DNA from: Cucumis sativus
Lineage: Eukaryota > Streptophyta > Magnoliopsida > Cucurbitales > Cucurbitaceae
NCBI RefSeq assembly: GCF_000004075.3
Contig: NC_026656.2
Coordinates: 19,850,607-19,914,606 of the forward strand
Reading direction: 5' to 3'
Length of the DNA: 64,000 nucleotides
Position numbers and translations under genes: made by a program. Position 1 is the first letter of the stretch, and each line of letters begins with the position of its first letter. The notes under the pieces are model-generated. The model ran no database searches. It saw nothing but the letters and a program-made list of their open reading frames with translations, and was not told where the DNA came from. This document shows positions 52,086-64,000 of this stretch, one piece after another.

Positions 52086-52799
52086 GTACGTTTCATAAGT
52101 TTTGGTTTATATTCAGTAACATATTATTATATCATAAGTAATACACAATTTATATATTTAAAATTCAATGTATATAAATATTTATATTATTATTTGAATT
52201 TAAGAGTTCAGTGGAAAGATATCCAAAATTTGAATCTAGAATTGCATCTTTCCATAAATTCTTGCATTTCATATAACAACAACGTTCATATTAATATTAT
52301 TATTTCCTCTATAAATATGCATTTAACGATTATTTAATAAAATTGTTCATTTAATGATTTTTCCATAAAATAATTTTATTTTTCCTTATAATTAGGATGC
52401 ATTTAACGTGGGTATGAGTATTTTAAGAAAATTTGTATCATCCATAATCATCATTATGCTTTATTGATTCCATTAAAATAACGGATAACATAATTTCAAA
52501 AATTTAGGATAAGATTGTTAATACTCTCTACTTATTTTCCATAAAGTTATTTTAAACTTTGATTTGAAACTGCCAAAATTCTAAAATTTTGATTTTAAAT
52601 GTCAAGATCCCATGAAATAATAGTATGATTTTTATCTTGAAGAATTATTTGATTGTACCAATATTTTGTTTATGAGATTTTTTTAATTACACTAATATTT
52701 AATATTATTTTCCCTACTACGAATAATCTCGTGTTTGCCTACGAATTTCTTTTCCGGTAGTTTGACTTTATTATTCGGCTGTTTTAGATTTTGTTTATT

Positions 52800-53740
52800 T
52801 TTATTCTTTAGCGTGATTTGTAATGACACTACAACGTGTGAAGACTGTTTCCAATGGTAGATGGGTGAAATCTTCTCAATATATTGATTACCGCATGATT
52901 GATGTATACGTTCCATTGTCATCTTCGTTTTAAGAATTCATACAATGCATTCAAGGTAGACTTTTTCCATCTTTAGTTCTTTTTGTATGCGAGGTTACTC
53001 TTTATTGAGACGGATGCAACAATTCAAACCTTATTGTGATTGTTGAAGACAAGGACGTGTATTGTACTATGTTGGTTATGTCGAAATTCTCCGACAATGA
53101 TTTAGTTGCGGTTGTTGATTCTGCACCTGTTGGTTCGACTGAAAGTACATTGTATTTGAATAATGGATTAGATAAGCAACAACGTTCACATGATGTATCA
53201 TGGATTATTGACATTGATTCGTTTGATTCACCAAATGCTGGAATACCTATTACGTTGGGAGTAAAGTTTAGAACTAAGACAATAATGAAGAAAACGATTT
53301 ATTTGTTGGCCATGAACAATCGTTTTGAATTTGTTACAGTTAGGTCCAGTCGCACATCGTTTGACATTCGATGCAAAGATCTGTCATGTACATGATATTT
53401 ATGTGCTTCTATGTTAAAATAAAGCGATATTTAGATTGTTTGCAAATTTACAGATACCCACTAGTGTGTTGTTGACATTTTCAAAAATGGTTTTATGCAA
53501 ACATCCTGGATTGTTTATTAGTGTACAAAGTCATTTTTAAAAATGAATGACAAGGCTCCATGTCACCATTTTGATGTTATTAATTACATGAAGATTAATC
53601 ACAGAGTAAATGTAAGTTATGATAAGACTTAGAAAGGACATGAGATTGTATTGAATTCTATTAGAAGTAAATCCGAGGACTCGTATGCAATGTTGGCAAC
53701 ATTCACAAATGCATTGATTAGAAACAATCCATATATATAA
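52800..53740 (+). pseudogene. Mutator-like (MULE) transposase fragment, decayed
   Basis: An open stretch at about 53036-53392 carries the MuDR N-terminal region (LGVKFRTKTIMKKTIYLLAM, then VTVRSSRTSFDIRCKD). At 53393-53395 a TGA stands where the family has Trp of the CPW motif. Translation beyond continues to match (IFKNGFMQTSWIVY, then stops), and 53560-53735 still reads DVINYMKINHRVNVSYDK and EDSYAMLATF. At least four in-frame stops follow 53393, so this is dead. An upstream piece near 52820-52925 (NGRWVKSSQYIDYR) may be the protein's start. The DDE catalytic domain is not present. The left and right ends were not found. Confidence 0.8.
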
Positions 53741-54980
53741 TCTATATATCAAATACAGTGTATTTTGATATTAGTTTTATTACTCGTATTTGATACTAAT
53801 TCTATTGGTCAATTTGAAAATACATCGTAATTCTAATATTTGTATTTATCCGAAAGTAAAACAAATAATTTTCTAATTCTTCTTTACAGGCCAACGTTAA
53901 ACATTACATTTTGATTCTTTTTAATCTTACTATAGTAATTAAATTTGGTTAATTAGTGCTTAATGATTGTATCATTTATTTATTTAATTAGGCTGTATAT
54001 GCCCTGCTTTTGATTTGGTGAGTGCAATAAAACTTGTTGAAATATTATTTAGGCATAGAATAAAACTTATTGTTCTTTCTTCTTCTTCTTTCCTTTCAAG
54101 GATAAACAAAACTCCCTATCTCAACATTAAGAATGTTTCTTTTTTGGGCTACAATTTCATCTTAATCTCAAATCTGCTGCATTGATTCTTCTTTCTTTTT
54201 AGAAAGAAAGAAAATAAACTATTAATTTCAGTTTTCTTCTCTATCCTTTTTAATTTTCATATAAAATTTATAGGCGAAAACAATATACATAAACTTAATT
54301 TTAAAAAACCAAAATTAAAAAATAAATATTTGTTTGATAACACCATTTGATTATTGTTTTCATATTCAATTTTCGTCTAGGAAAAACCCAAACTAAAATT
54401 ATAATATACAAAACAGAAAAGTAAAAAGTAAATCTACCTGACAAAGCTTAAATAATAATAAAATGGAGGCTCAATAATATTCGTTACTTACCAAAAATGG
54501 AATAAAGTGTGTAAAGAAAATTCGTAATGAGCCCAAAGGGAGTGATCAGAAAAGTAGTGAATACGTATCTTTGTTGTCCGTTGCTTACATTGTGTACTTC
54601 ATCTATACACATGCATCTCCAAGCTTGCTTTCAACATTTCTTTACAACCCTAAATAATTAATTGAATGAAGAAATAAGTGTTGTAATTAGATTCTAAGTA
54701 CTAGCAAATGTAAAATCATTTACAAACTAGATCAATTTCTCGACGTTTTATCCATCGCCGATGATATCAATTATAGAAGTTTGTACGTGATTGAAACTTT
54801 CACTAAGAGGGTATTTGGATATCAGTAATTGTATTTGAATGAAATGTTATGTAATAAAAAATTTAATATTTGGAGCGACCGTTGTGAGTCTGGATATTTG
54901 TTATTAAAAACTCATTCATTTCAGGCAGTTTTCAATCAAACCATATTTTTCTATATTTAACACGCACCATTATATTTTGT

Positions 54981-55261
54981 AGGGTAATTATAATTGACGG
55001 TCATTTGAGGAATAATAATTAAGAATATAGCAACATTTAAAGAAAATTGCAAATATAACAAAACCATCGTTGATATAATTATATCGTTGATACACTCGTA
55101 TGGTCTATCAGTAATAGATCAATATTTACAACATGATCTATCGATGATAGACTTGTATTATTGATAGAATTTGACAAATTTTAATATATTTGCAATTTAT
55201 AAAAATTGTTGCTATATACTCAATTATTTTAAATCTAATTGCTAAATTTGCAACTATCCCT
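54981..55261. mobile_element. MITE with long terminal inverted repeats
   Basis: The left arm, reading agggtaatta ... atatagcaacattt ... aaaattgcaaatata, pairs with the right arm tatatttgcaattt ... gttgctatatactcaat ... aactatccct. The arms are about 75 nt each with moderate divergence. The centre has short palindromes (ctatcagtaatag, ctatcgatgatag). It is non-coding. A target duplication is not clear. I know near-identical elements as abundant in cucurbit genomes, but that is recollection. Confidence 0.7.
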
Positions 55262-55284
55262 ATTTTTTATTATGCTGATTACGT

Positions 55285-55420
55285 ACATAACAACTATCTA
55301 ATAGAAATCTATCGACTATAGGGTCTAGCATCGATGGAATTTGCTATCTTAGCAATTCTTTTAAAATATTGACATACACTTAGTTATTAACTTATTGTAA
55401 TTACTCTTTTTCAAATTTTG
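55285..55420. mobile_element. Decayed partial copy of the neighbouring MITE
   Basis: The segment ctatcgactatagggtctag ... gaatttgctatcttagcaat, then ttttaaaatattgacatac and cttagttattaactta, follows the right half of the 54981-55261 element in order, with many substitutions and no left arm. Confidence 0.45.
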
Positions 55421-55874
55421 TTTAATAACCATTTTATTTTGTTTAAATTAATAAATCAACCCCATTTTTCTTATATTGATTTATTTTTTTTTCTTTTTAT
55501 AAATATTCAAAAGTCCAACCAAGTTTTGAAAATTTAAAAATGAGTTTTCAAAAACTTGGTTTTAAGAAAGACGTTGTATGGTTTTAAAAAATGAAAATGA
55601 GGACAAAGAGGTGGTAAGAAATCAAATACAAAGTTTTTTTTTTAAAAAAAGAAAAACCAAAAAGATTAGATTTGACAATTTTTTTTTCTATAAGCTAGTT
55701 GAACTGATTTTAAAAAATGATGAGTATGTACTTATTAATCTATTAAATACTTTTTGACCAATAAAAACTATTAAAAGTAAAAGTTAGATAAAACATGTAA
55801 TTAAGTTAAACCTAAAATAAACCCTTTTTTAAAATTAAAAAACATATTACAAAATTGATGGAAAATAAACAATA

Positions 55875-55876
<2 letters not shown>

Positions 55877-55959
<83 letters not shown>
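55877..55959. repeat. (AT)n microsatellite, about 41 units
   Basis: Uninterrupted AT dinucleotides in intergenic DNA. Confidence 0.97.
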
Positions 55960-55963
<4 letters not shown>

Positions 55964-58900
55964 TGTGAGTGTGAGTGTGTGGGGTTTATATTATATATGT
56001 GGATTGGAATATTTCATGAATAGGTGCAATTTAACCAAATATATGGGCAGATGAAGAGAATGCTAACCCAATACAAATTATGGGCATTTTTTGTGTTGTC
56101 ACTTCTCACCTTTTCCCTTTTCAATTTATTATTATTACACCTCTTTTCAAATATAGCCACATCAATCTTTATCTAACAAATACACCCATATTACATATAT
56201 CTTAAATAAATTCTAATATTTGGTTGTATTTGTAAATACTTTTAATAATAAAAATTAATATAACAAAATTTTAGATTATATTTCGTTAATAAAAATTTAA
56301 TCGTATATATATTATTTAGGTGTTTGGGCATAGCATTAGAATGAAGAGAAGCAACCAAAATTGCACTATAAAAAAGAAGAAGCAACCAAAATTTAGTTGG
56401 GATGAAATTTTCAGGTTGTATGTGTCAATAAAAAGTGAAACTTATCACATGGAATTATGTAATTAAGAAAAGTTTTATATTGTTTTCCAATTACACAACA
56501 AAATAGACAACAAAACAAATAAGGCAAAAGACTGAGATCTTTTCTCTTTTGATAATTCCCTCTTTCCATTTTTGAGTATTCTTCAACAAGTTTATTACTA
56601 TTATTATTCTCATTAATTTAATTTTGGAATCTCAACTTTAATTACAATATTTTATTATTGTTCCTAAACTTTAGTTTTGGATAAATTCAGTCATTTTACT
56701 TCCTTTTTTTCTACTTCTTCAATTTTCAAATTTATATTTATTTGATTCTTATCTTTAGCTTTTTTTTTTTGTCTTCACTGATTCCTGAATTGGAAGCAAA
56801 AATCACAGAATTTTTTAAAGCACATTTACCACTTATATACTTTAAACTTTTCAATTGGTAAACTATATGATAGATTAATTATATTTATATTTGTATTTTG
56901 TGCATCTACTTCTCATCAATCACATCAAATCAATAAATAAAATATTTTTTATATATTAAATCACGTGACAAAATTCTCTTAAAATTTTAAAAATTAACAC
57001 TCGACGAAATAAATACAGTATAGACACTTTGAAAAGAATTTAACCTACATATATTTAGAAGTGATTAATCTTTTTAACTGTTGAGAAAATTAAATTAATA
57101 CTTTCAATAACAAATTTAGAATAATTAAAATTGGTTTTTATTTTCTTTTAGAACATATGATTTTATTTACGCCACTAAGGCCATCAAACCACTATCTTTT
57201 TATAGAAAGATTTAGCAGCTAAGAGGAAAAGAGGTCACACCAAATCTAAAATGAAAAAAAATCCCATTATTAAAATAATGTTTGGGAGTTACGTTCAAAA
57301 GAATAAAAATGATTTTAAAATCATATATTATCAAATATTCAAATTTAGGTTTAATAAAGCTTTATTGCTTTACTACGATACTGTAAGGTTTACGTCACAA
57401 AATTTTCTAAAATAAAAAATCTAAGCTGATTAATTAAAAAAATTTATATAAATCGATTGAATTTTATCTTAAATAATATAATTAGTGTAATCTTTTAATT
57501 GATATTAAATCAATAGATTCAACAAATTAGATAGTTTTTACTACAACAAAACGAGCATAGCTCAACTCAAAATTTTAGAAAATAATATCGAAAAAAATTA
57601 TTCAAACTTATAATTTGTAAAGTACAAATAATATCCTGTTGCATTATTTGCAAATAATGACTTATTTTACTGATTAATTTGGACGATAAAATACCAACAA
57701 TAATTATGAAATATCTACAATTTCAAACTACACTTTCTTAATGAGTTAACTTAAAGAGAATAGGTAATTTGTTTAAAGAGAGAACAAACTTGGAAAGAGA
57801 GAGAAAAAAAAATTAAATGTTACATAAAAAAGTTAAATTAAAATTTGAGAGATTGGTAAAAAGAGATATAAGGATAGAAATAATTTTTTTAGAGAGAAAT
57901 TGTGAGGAATAACAAAATATTAAAATTATTTAAAAAAATATATATAAAAGCTTATCGTCCTAAAAATAATATAAAAAAGTTCTTCACGATAAGTTATTTA
58001 TTATTGAACTTTTTTTAGTTTGTAGACTTCAAATCATAGCTTTGATTGAAATGTTAAATTTAGATTAAAAAGAAGTTTAATTTAATATAAAAAGAAAAAA
58101 TGAAGGTTAAGTAAACTAAGGGTTTAAGAAAAAATGATTAGAAGAAGAAGTAACGCCGCATTCAATATTCTGATAGTCACCTTTGGTTTTTTCTTCTTCT
58201 TCTTCTTTATTTATAAGTAGTAATTATTATTAAATGACAAAAGAGAAAAAACAGCACATAGATTTTGAATTGAATCAAAACACACTATTTTTTCTTCGTC
58301 AAACTAAGTCGGCCACTTTCCATTATTAGAACTTAGAACCTCACTTCCATACAAAATGAGTAATGGTAATTCGATTTGTACATTCGTATGATACATCGAG
58401 TTTACGGTAAATAAAAGTTGCAATTCAATCGTGAGAAGATATGATGATCAATTTGATTGCATTAGAAAATTATGTCATATCATTATTGTTAGTATTATAG
58501 CTTGAGTTATGATTATGATTATACACTTTGTTTACCATTATGGTTTGAGTTATTAAAAACAGTTCAATTACATATGCGCTTGTGGGCTATTATGATTTAT
58601 CAATGAAGTTTCATTATAGTTATATAAATCTTCATTACAAATCAGTAAACGTGGTTCAGTACTTGTAGTTTGATAAAAATAAAAACAAAAAATCTTACAA
58701 GCAACTATTTTATGATACTTTTGTCATGAACTATTTATACGAAATATTCTTCTCAAACTATTGTAACTTAATCTATAACAAAAACTTAAGAATTAAATCA
58801 TAAACAGACAGTGGTAAACATGATAGATTAACGTTGGTTGTTGTCGTTTAAAAAAGTTTCAAATTGACGATGGATTCGATTGTGGTAGGTTTGAATATTT

Positions 58901-59786
58901 ACTAAACTGAGTAGACAGTTTGGTTGAAAAATTACTTCAGTAAACGGATGATAATCTCTATAAACAAATATCCAACTACGTAGCTTTGATATTTTGAATA
59001 CTTTTAACACAAGAATATTGAAAAATGAGATAAGTTGTCGTGTAAAATTAGTAAAAACACGTGTTTGAGAATGATGGGAAGATTAGTAGGGGAAAAGGCC
59101 AGACATAGTGAAGGATTTGTATGTTAGGCGTAGTAGGAAAGGGTGGGCTCAAGGGTCAAATTAAGTAGTCCCTCTCCCTTTTCCCTTTGTTATTTGTTTT
59201 GTTGTTTAGGGATATGGGGGATGCCCCTCTTTCTCTCTCTAACAACACAAAAGGCGGTGCCTTCTTTCTATTTCTCACCTTCTTCATCCCCTAAATTTTC
59301 AATTATACCTTATCCTATACTTTTATAATCTTACAATCTCATTAAACCAACCCATATATAAATGCCTCTACACGCTTCACTTACTAATATAAGAAAATAT
59401 TTTACATTTTCAAAATTAAATTATATATAAAAATACTTCAAGTGTATTGGATTGAAATTAACAAATTTTTAAAAATGAAAATTACAAGTCTTATTTAAAT
59501 GAGGAGTGGAAATGAAGAGTGTTACAAATGTAATAACCTTCTAACATAAAATTATTTTTTTGAAAAAATTTAGATAGAAAGGATTATTAAGATGAGGGAG
59601 GAAAGGAATAACTTTTTTATTAATACTTTGCCATATCTCTCTATCTCTGTTAAAGTCTGAATTATAAGTATGGCGGGTAGGTCCCATCTCCACCTCCCAA
59701 AACAGCGGCGCCACTGCCCCTTTTCTCTTTTCACTTTTGTTTTTTCAACCTCACCCACCTTCCTCTTTCCTCCACCATTTTCCTTC

Positions 59787-59792
59787 TATAAA
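59787..59792 (+). promoter_or_regulatory. TATA box of the AHL gene
   Basis: The sequence tataaa in ccttctataaac lies about 130 bp before the ATG. A C- and A-rich leader without ATGs follows. Confidence 0.6.
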
Positions 59793-59919
59793 CAAATTCA
59801 AAATTCCCCCTTCTTCCCCCCTTCCTAAACTCTCTTAAAATACCCATTTCTTTATAATAAAAAACATAAATAAAATCTTTTATTTTTCAAGGAAAAGAAA
59901 AAAAAAAAAAGAAAAAGAA

Positions 59920-60780
59920 ATGAAAGGCGATTTTGCTCATCCCAAGAGCAAAACTTCCAATATGTTATCCAAATTCCATCTCTCCCCCCACCCTTTTACC
60001 CACCATCCTCCGCCGCAACCTCCCGTGGATGAGCCTATCGCTGCCCTGCCTTCCCCTTTTAAACACCACACGGACCTCACCTCCACCGCCGATGGTTCCA
60101 CCATCGAGGTGGTCCGACGGCCCAGGGGTCGCCCACCGGGTTCTAAAAATAAACCCAAACCGCCTCTTGTTGTAACCCGGGAACCCGAACCGGCTATGCG
60201 GCCGTACGTTCTAGAAGTACCTGGTGGAAACGACGTCGTTGAAGCTATTTCGAGATTTTCCCGTCGCAAAAATTTGGGACTTTGTGTTCTAAACGGATCC
60301 GGTACCGTTGCTAATGTCTCTCTCCGTCAACCCTCCGCCACTCCTGGCGCTACCGTTACTTTTCACGGCCGTTTTGAGATTCTCTCCATTTCCGCTACCG
60401 TTTTTCCTCAATCAACGCCGTTACCGTTACCTAATGGTTTTTCCATCTCCCTTGCCGGGCCTCAGGGTCAAATCGTCGGCGGTTTGGTTGCTGGCGCGTT
60501 AATTGCCGCCGGTACCGTTTTTGTCGTCGCCTCGTCCTTTAATAATCCCTTTTACCATCGGCTTCCTGATGAGGAAGAGATTAAGAATTTGGGATCCGGT
60601 GGCGGCAGTGGCGGTGGCGAAGTTCACTCCCCACACGTCTCCGGCGGCGGAGATAGTAGCGGGCAGGGACATGGGCACGGGCAGATTGCGGAAACGTGTG
60701 GAATGGCTATGTATAGTTGCCACGCGCCGTCCGATGTAATTTGGGCGCCGACGGCGAGGCAACCACCGCCGCCGTACTGA
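59920..60780 (+). CDS. AHL17/28-like: AT-hook motif nuclear-localised protein, AHL17/AHL28-like (286 aa)
   Basis: Single-exon gene, as is normal for AHL clade A. Residues 66-80 hold one type I AT-hook (RRPRGRPPGSKNKPK), which binds the minor groove of AT-rich DNA at nuclear matrix regions. Residues about 94-215 form the PPC/DUF296 domain, which mediates trimerisation and partner binding. It includes the core GRFEILSIS (150-158) and the hydrophobic end GLVAGALIAAGTVFVVASSF, then YHRLPDEEE. The N-terminus is His/Pro-rich. The C-terminus has Gly/Ser/His-rich low complexity, then SDVIWAPTARQPPPPY, a tail typical of AHL17 and AHL28. AHL proteins repress growth and tune flowering and hormone genes; which targets apply here cannot be read. 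GC is high compared with the AT-rich flanks. The start is the first ATG after the TATA box. Confidence 0.94.
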   Translation: MKGDFAHPKSKTSNMLSKFHLSPHPFTHHPPPQPPVDEPIAALPSPFKHHTDLTSTADGSTIEVVRRPRGRPPGSKNKPKPPLVVTREPEPAMRPYVLEVPGGNDVVEAISRFSRRKNLGLCVLNGSGTVANVSLRQPSATPGATVTFHGRFEILSISATVFPQSTPLPLPNGFSISLAGPQGQIVGGLVAGALIAAGTVFVVASSFNNPFYHRLPDEEEIKNLGSGGGSGGGEVHSPHVSGGGDSSGQGHGHGQIAETCGMAMYSCHAPSDVIWAPTARQPPPPY

Positions 60781-63700
60781 TACATAACTTTTCATTCTAT
60801 CTTCAGCTGATCTCTCTTTTTTCCCCTTTCTTTTCCCATTAATTTCCCATTACTCTTCTGTTAAATTTGTAGGGTTTGTTGTTTGTTGTAGATTTTTTTT
60901 TTTAATTTGAAATGACTTGAAAAGGAAATGAACTGAATTTTTTTTTTGGAGGATTAATGTTTTTAGTTAATTTCTAATAATTCAAACGTTAATGCACCGT
61001 TTTAATTATTTCTAATAAAATTATAACAATGATTATTCAAAGCTCATCTCTTCTTCTAATTCTTTTGGATTTAATCTTTGTGTGTATCGAGTAATTTATG
61101 CGTTCATAACAGGGTTTTAGTCTTCAGTTTTTTTAGTTCTAAAACAGATCATTGGTAAGTTTGTGTTTTTCGTTATTTCCGTCTGCTTTATTTTATGGTT
61201 ATATATTCCTCATGTCTGAAAAGTGATAAGGTTCGTAGTTTGGAAAAAAGAGAAATTATAGTTTAGAAAATCGTTGTAGAATGAAAGAAGTCGAATGTTC
61301 AATCAAATAACCTCATAACGTAATGTTGATAAAATCAATAAACAATTTATCTGATCATAATAAGATTTGAATGGAAGTTTTCTTTAACCTATGTTTAAAT
61401 AAAATTTGATAACTCAACTATTAGTTAGCGGTAATTTATTTGAATTCAATTCAATATAAGTACGATTAATTATTTGAATTCAAGTGTGTTTTCAATTTGT
61501 TCTTATTTGGTTCAAATTTCCTATTAGCCTATACTTTTGTCATTCATCAAATTACTAAGTCAATATAATATTTGATTTAATTTATATTCTTAAAAGCAAT
61601 GTATTTTATAATAGTTTCAAGAATTGAAAATGGGACTTGAAATCACTTTCCAAATACGTCAATGAAAATTATATTATATATTTTTCCCGAATAAAATGGA
61701 TAGGAAAAACGACAAATTAAAGAATGTGGGAAAAGGTATGAATAAAAAAAGTTTATGAAATCTTAAATTAAAACTAAAAGCCAAGAATTGTGTAATTGAG
61801 GAGAAATAATTTAAATATTAAGCGGTGTGAGGAATCGTTAAAAACCACCTTTGCATGGGAACCAAAGTGTTGTTATATATTTATTTTTGTTCATTTGTTT
61901 GTTTGTTAAGTACACATTTATTAGTTATTAATATCATATTAATGTTATTAGATAACAATCTTAATAATTAAATCTATATTTTATCTCCATTTTTTCAGCA
62001 ATTGGACGATTAAGGGAATGAACCCATCAACTAGCAATTGAGTTGTGTTAATTAAACTTTAACGATGCATTTGAAGTGATATAAAAAAATTATTTGCAAA
62101 ATTAAAACACATATATTTAAATCAAATTAAAGGTGGCTGGTCATGACTTATAATGCTATAAATAATAACTAAAATTTTCTTTTCAACTATTTATAACAAA
62201 AGAAAAAGAGTATGATAATTTTTTTAGGTGGAATTGAGGTTTAACTTACCATCTTAATTAGCTCTTGAACTCACATAATATATATTTAATTTAATCATAT
62301 TGGTCTCTAAGCTTTAGTATAATTAAAAGAATTTAGGAAGAATAATTAAGTTAAAAATGGTTGACGAAGAAATTAATAGAACGAAAATGATAATTAAAGG
62401 GAAAAAGATTGGATAATAAAGTGGTTAGGAATATTAATGAGAGGGGATAATGTAATAATTATAAAGAGACAAGAATGAGCAAAATTAGGTCACGTGGGAG
62501 ATAAAACAATGACAAATAATTAATTTGCGTTTGTCGACTTCTCTTTTATTTGGACTTTTCTTCACCCAATTTGTACTCAACAGTCACTCTCATTTCCCAC
62601 CAAATCCACTCTTTATTATTACTCTTTTCTTTCTTTACTATTTGTTTGAGAAATTAATTGCCTACGCTGCTACATCATTAACGTTTTAACTATTAAGTTA
62701 AAGAGAAGAGGTTGAGAAACTAGAAAACAGAAACCTTGAAATGTTTTCATAATATGGAAAATGATTCTGTAATGGCTGTCTCTTGACTAATTAAGTTTTT
62801 AGATATTTGATTTGATGGTTATTAATTGAATTTAGTTTTCTACAAGCACACACACATATATATATGATCGTTCGTATAGGGCTAGTCAATTCATATTTAA
62901 TTATCTTTTTTTTTTCCTCTGGCTGACTCAATGAATGAGGCTTTATGAAGGGGACGGAGTCAGCTTCTTCAATTGTGATTTTAATTGCATGGTTGACAAT
63001 AAAAGTCGAAATTCATGGCTCGTTGTTCATCTTGCCATGGAAATTGATCGTTTTGTATTTTATGGTGGAGTCTATCGGTCATCCTTCCATATGTATCTCG
63101 GTAAAATAAAATCATTTTGAATCATCATTTTCTTATATGACGTAAGAAATAATACAACACTTTTAGAATAATAATGGATTGTTTCCTTATTATATTATGA
63201 TTGACACTTGCTATATAATATTTTATTTAGATTGGTTTTGTAGAATAGAAGGATCTAATATATATATATATATAGTATGAGCTTCATTATTACTTTATTA
63301 CTTTATTTATTTACAATTAATTTTCCTTGTCTACAGCTTTAGCTACGTGATTATTTTGTTTTGTTTTTATATGTTTCATTTTCTTTAATTATTTGTAATC
63401 TTTTTAGTCCCTTTAATTAAAGTTGTAGAGTTTTCATTTTTCATGAGCACACATTTTTCCAATTTCATGGTTTTGTTTGATGATGTCAATTTTGATGCTT
63501 CAACTTTTAAATCCTCCGCATCTAATTTTTATAATTAAAGTTCATATTTCTTTAAGTTATATATTAACTTTGATTTTACATAAGTACGGTTGAACCAATC
63601 TTATAAAATAAAAAAATTATCACTAAATTGATCAAATATAACTTATAAGACTAAATTAAATATTTTTATGTAGACAAGAGATCAAGTGGTTGTTGTTAGA

Positions 63701-64000
63701 TGAAGAGTAGATATGTTTATGTGGGTTTTTTTCTTTGAAAACACAAGAAGATAAAAGTTAAACAAATTCCCAAAACATGAATTTAGTGTTAGAGTTTTAA
63801 TTTGTTTAAGTTTAGCTAGAACTTTTAGTCCTTATACTTAAAGAAAACATTAGCCCTAACTTTATCACTTTAAAATTTGCAAACTTAGTGTACTTCCTTA
63901 CATGAATATTATCATTATTTTTAACTGATTTTATTAAAAAAATTACTTTAGAAGATTCAATTCAGAATTTATGAAAAAGTATATAGAAAAACCAGACGTC
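60781..64000. other. Intergenic region at the window end
   Basis: The AHL 3'UTR is followed by AT-rich DNA. A G-box core (gtcacgtggg) lies near 62490. Short (AT)n runs occur near 62857 and 63260. No coding gene or RNA gene is supported up to the window edge. Confidence 0.5.

Larger units (their letters stand above)
53741..59780. other. Intergenic region with MITEs and microsatellites
   Basis: About 6 kb of very AT-rich DNA. It holds the MITE at 54981-55261, a decayed relative at about 55285-55420, an (AT)n tract at 55877-55959, and scattered poly-A and poly-T. 59050-59320 becomes GC-richer and is the likely distal promoter of the AHL gene. No coding gene is supported. Confidence 0.5.

Noticed and set aside
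59937..60269. Overlapping frames on both strands within the AHL gene
   Set aside because: They are shadows of the GC-rich AHL coding sequence.

Overview
This 64 kb window is nuclear DNA of a dicot plant. It is AT-rich and gene-sparse, with multi-exon genes, GT-AG introns, many microsatellites and small transposon remnants. Protein family membership and several dispersed repeats that I associate with cucurbit genomes suggest Cucurbitaceae (Cucumis or a relative). The taxon is an inference, not a measurement. I rebuilt gene models by hand from reading-frame phase and splice sites, and every model below closes in frame.

Layout. 419-2135 (-): a six-exon gene for a 205-residue coiled-coil protein that matches only the stalk of a KIN-4 kinesin, with no motor. 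7029-12139 (+, transcript from about 6.15 kb): plastid mechanosensitive channel of the MSL2/MSL3 type, 704 aa. 13021-17708 (-): GT106 / plant O-fucosyltransferase-family type II Golgi protein, 515 aa. 18661-27649 (-): ULP2-type SUMO protease with complete catalytic residues, 915 aa. 29449-36581 (-): SVP/JOINTLESS-type MADS-box gene, about 230 aa. Its 1.9-kb fourth intron carries a piece of mitochondrial 18S rRNA (NUMT). 36.6-45.2 kb: long intergenic region. 45396-46231 (+): TMO5-like bHLH, 239 aa, with a possible uORF. 48463-50833 (+): beta-carbonic anhydrase with two candidate starts. 51561-52085: hAT-like MITE with an 8-bp target duplication. About 52.8-53.74 kb (+): decayed MULE transposase. 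54981-55261: MITE with long inverted repeats. 59920-60780 (+): intronless AHL (AT-hook/PPC) protein, 286 aa. The rest is AT-rich intergenic DNA.

The genes do not form a functional cluster. They are ordinary, independently regulated plant genes: plastid osmotic homeostasis, cell-wall or glycan modification, SUMO removal, flowering and meristem identity, vascular or root bHLH, CO2 hydration, and chromatin architecture. I found no CRISPR array, operon, tRNA gene or defence cassette. The most noteworthy signals are the stand-alone KIN-4 stalk gene, the NUMT inside the SVP intron, a 109-bp tandem duplication that copied and then lost a splice donor in the SUMO protease gene, and a possible first-AUG extension of the carbonic anhydrase.
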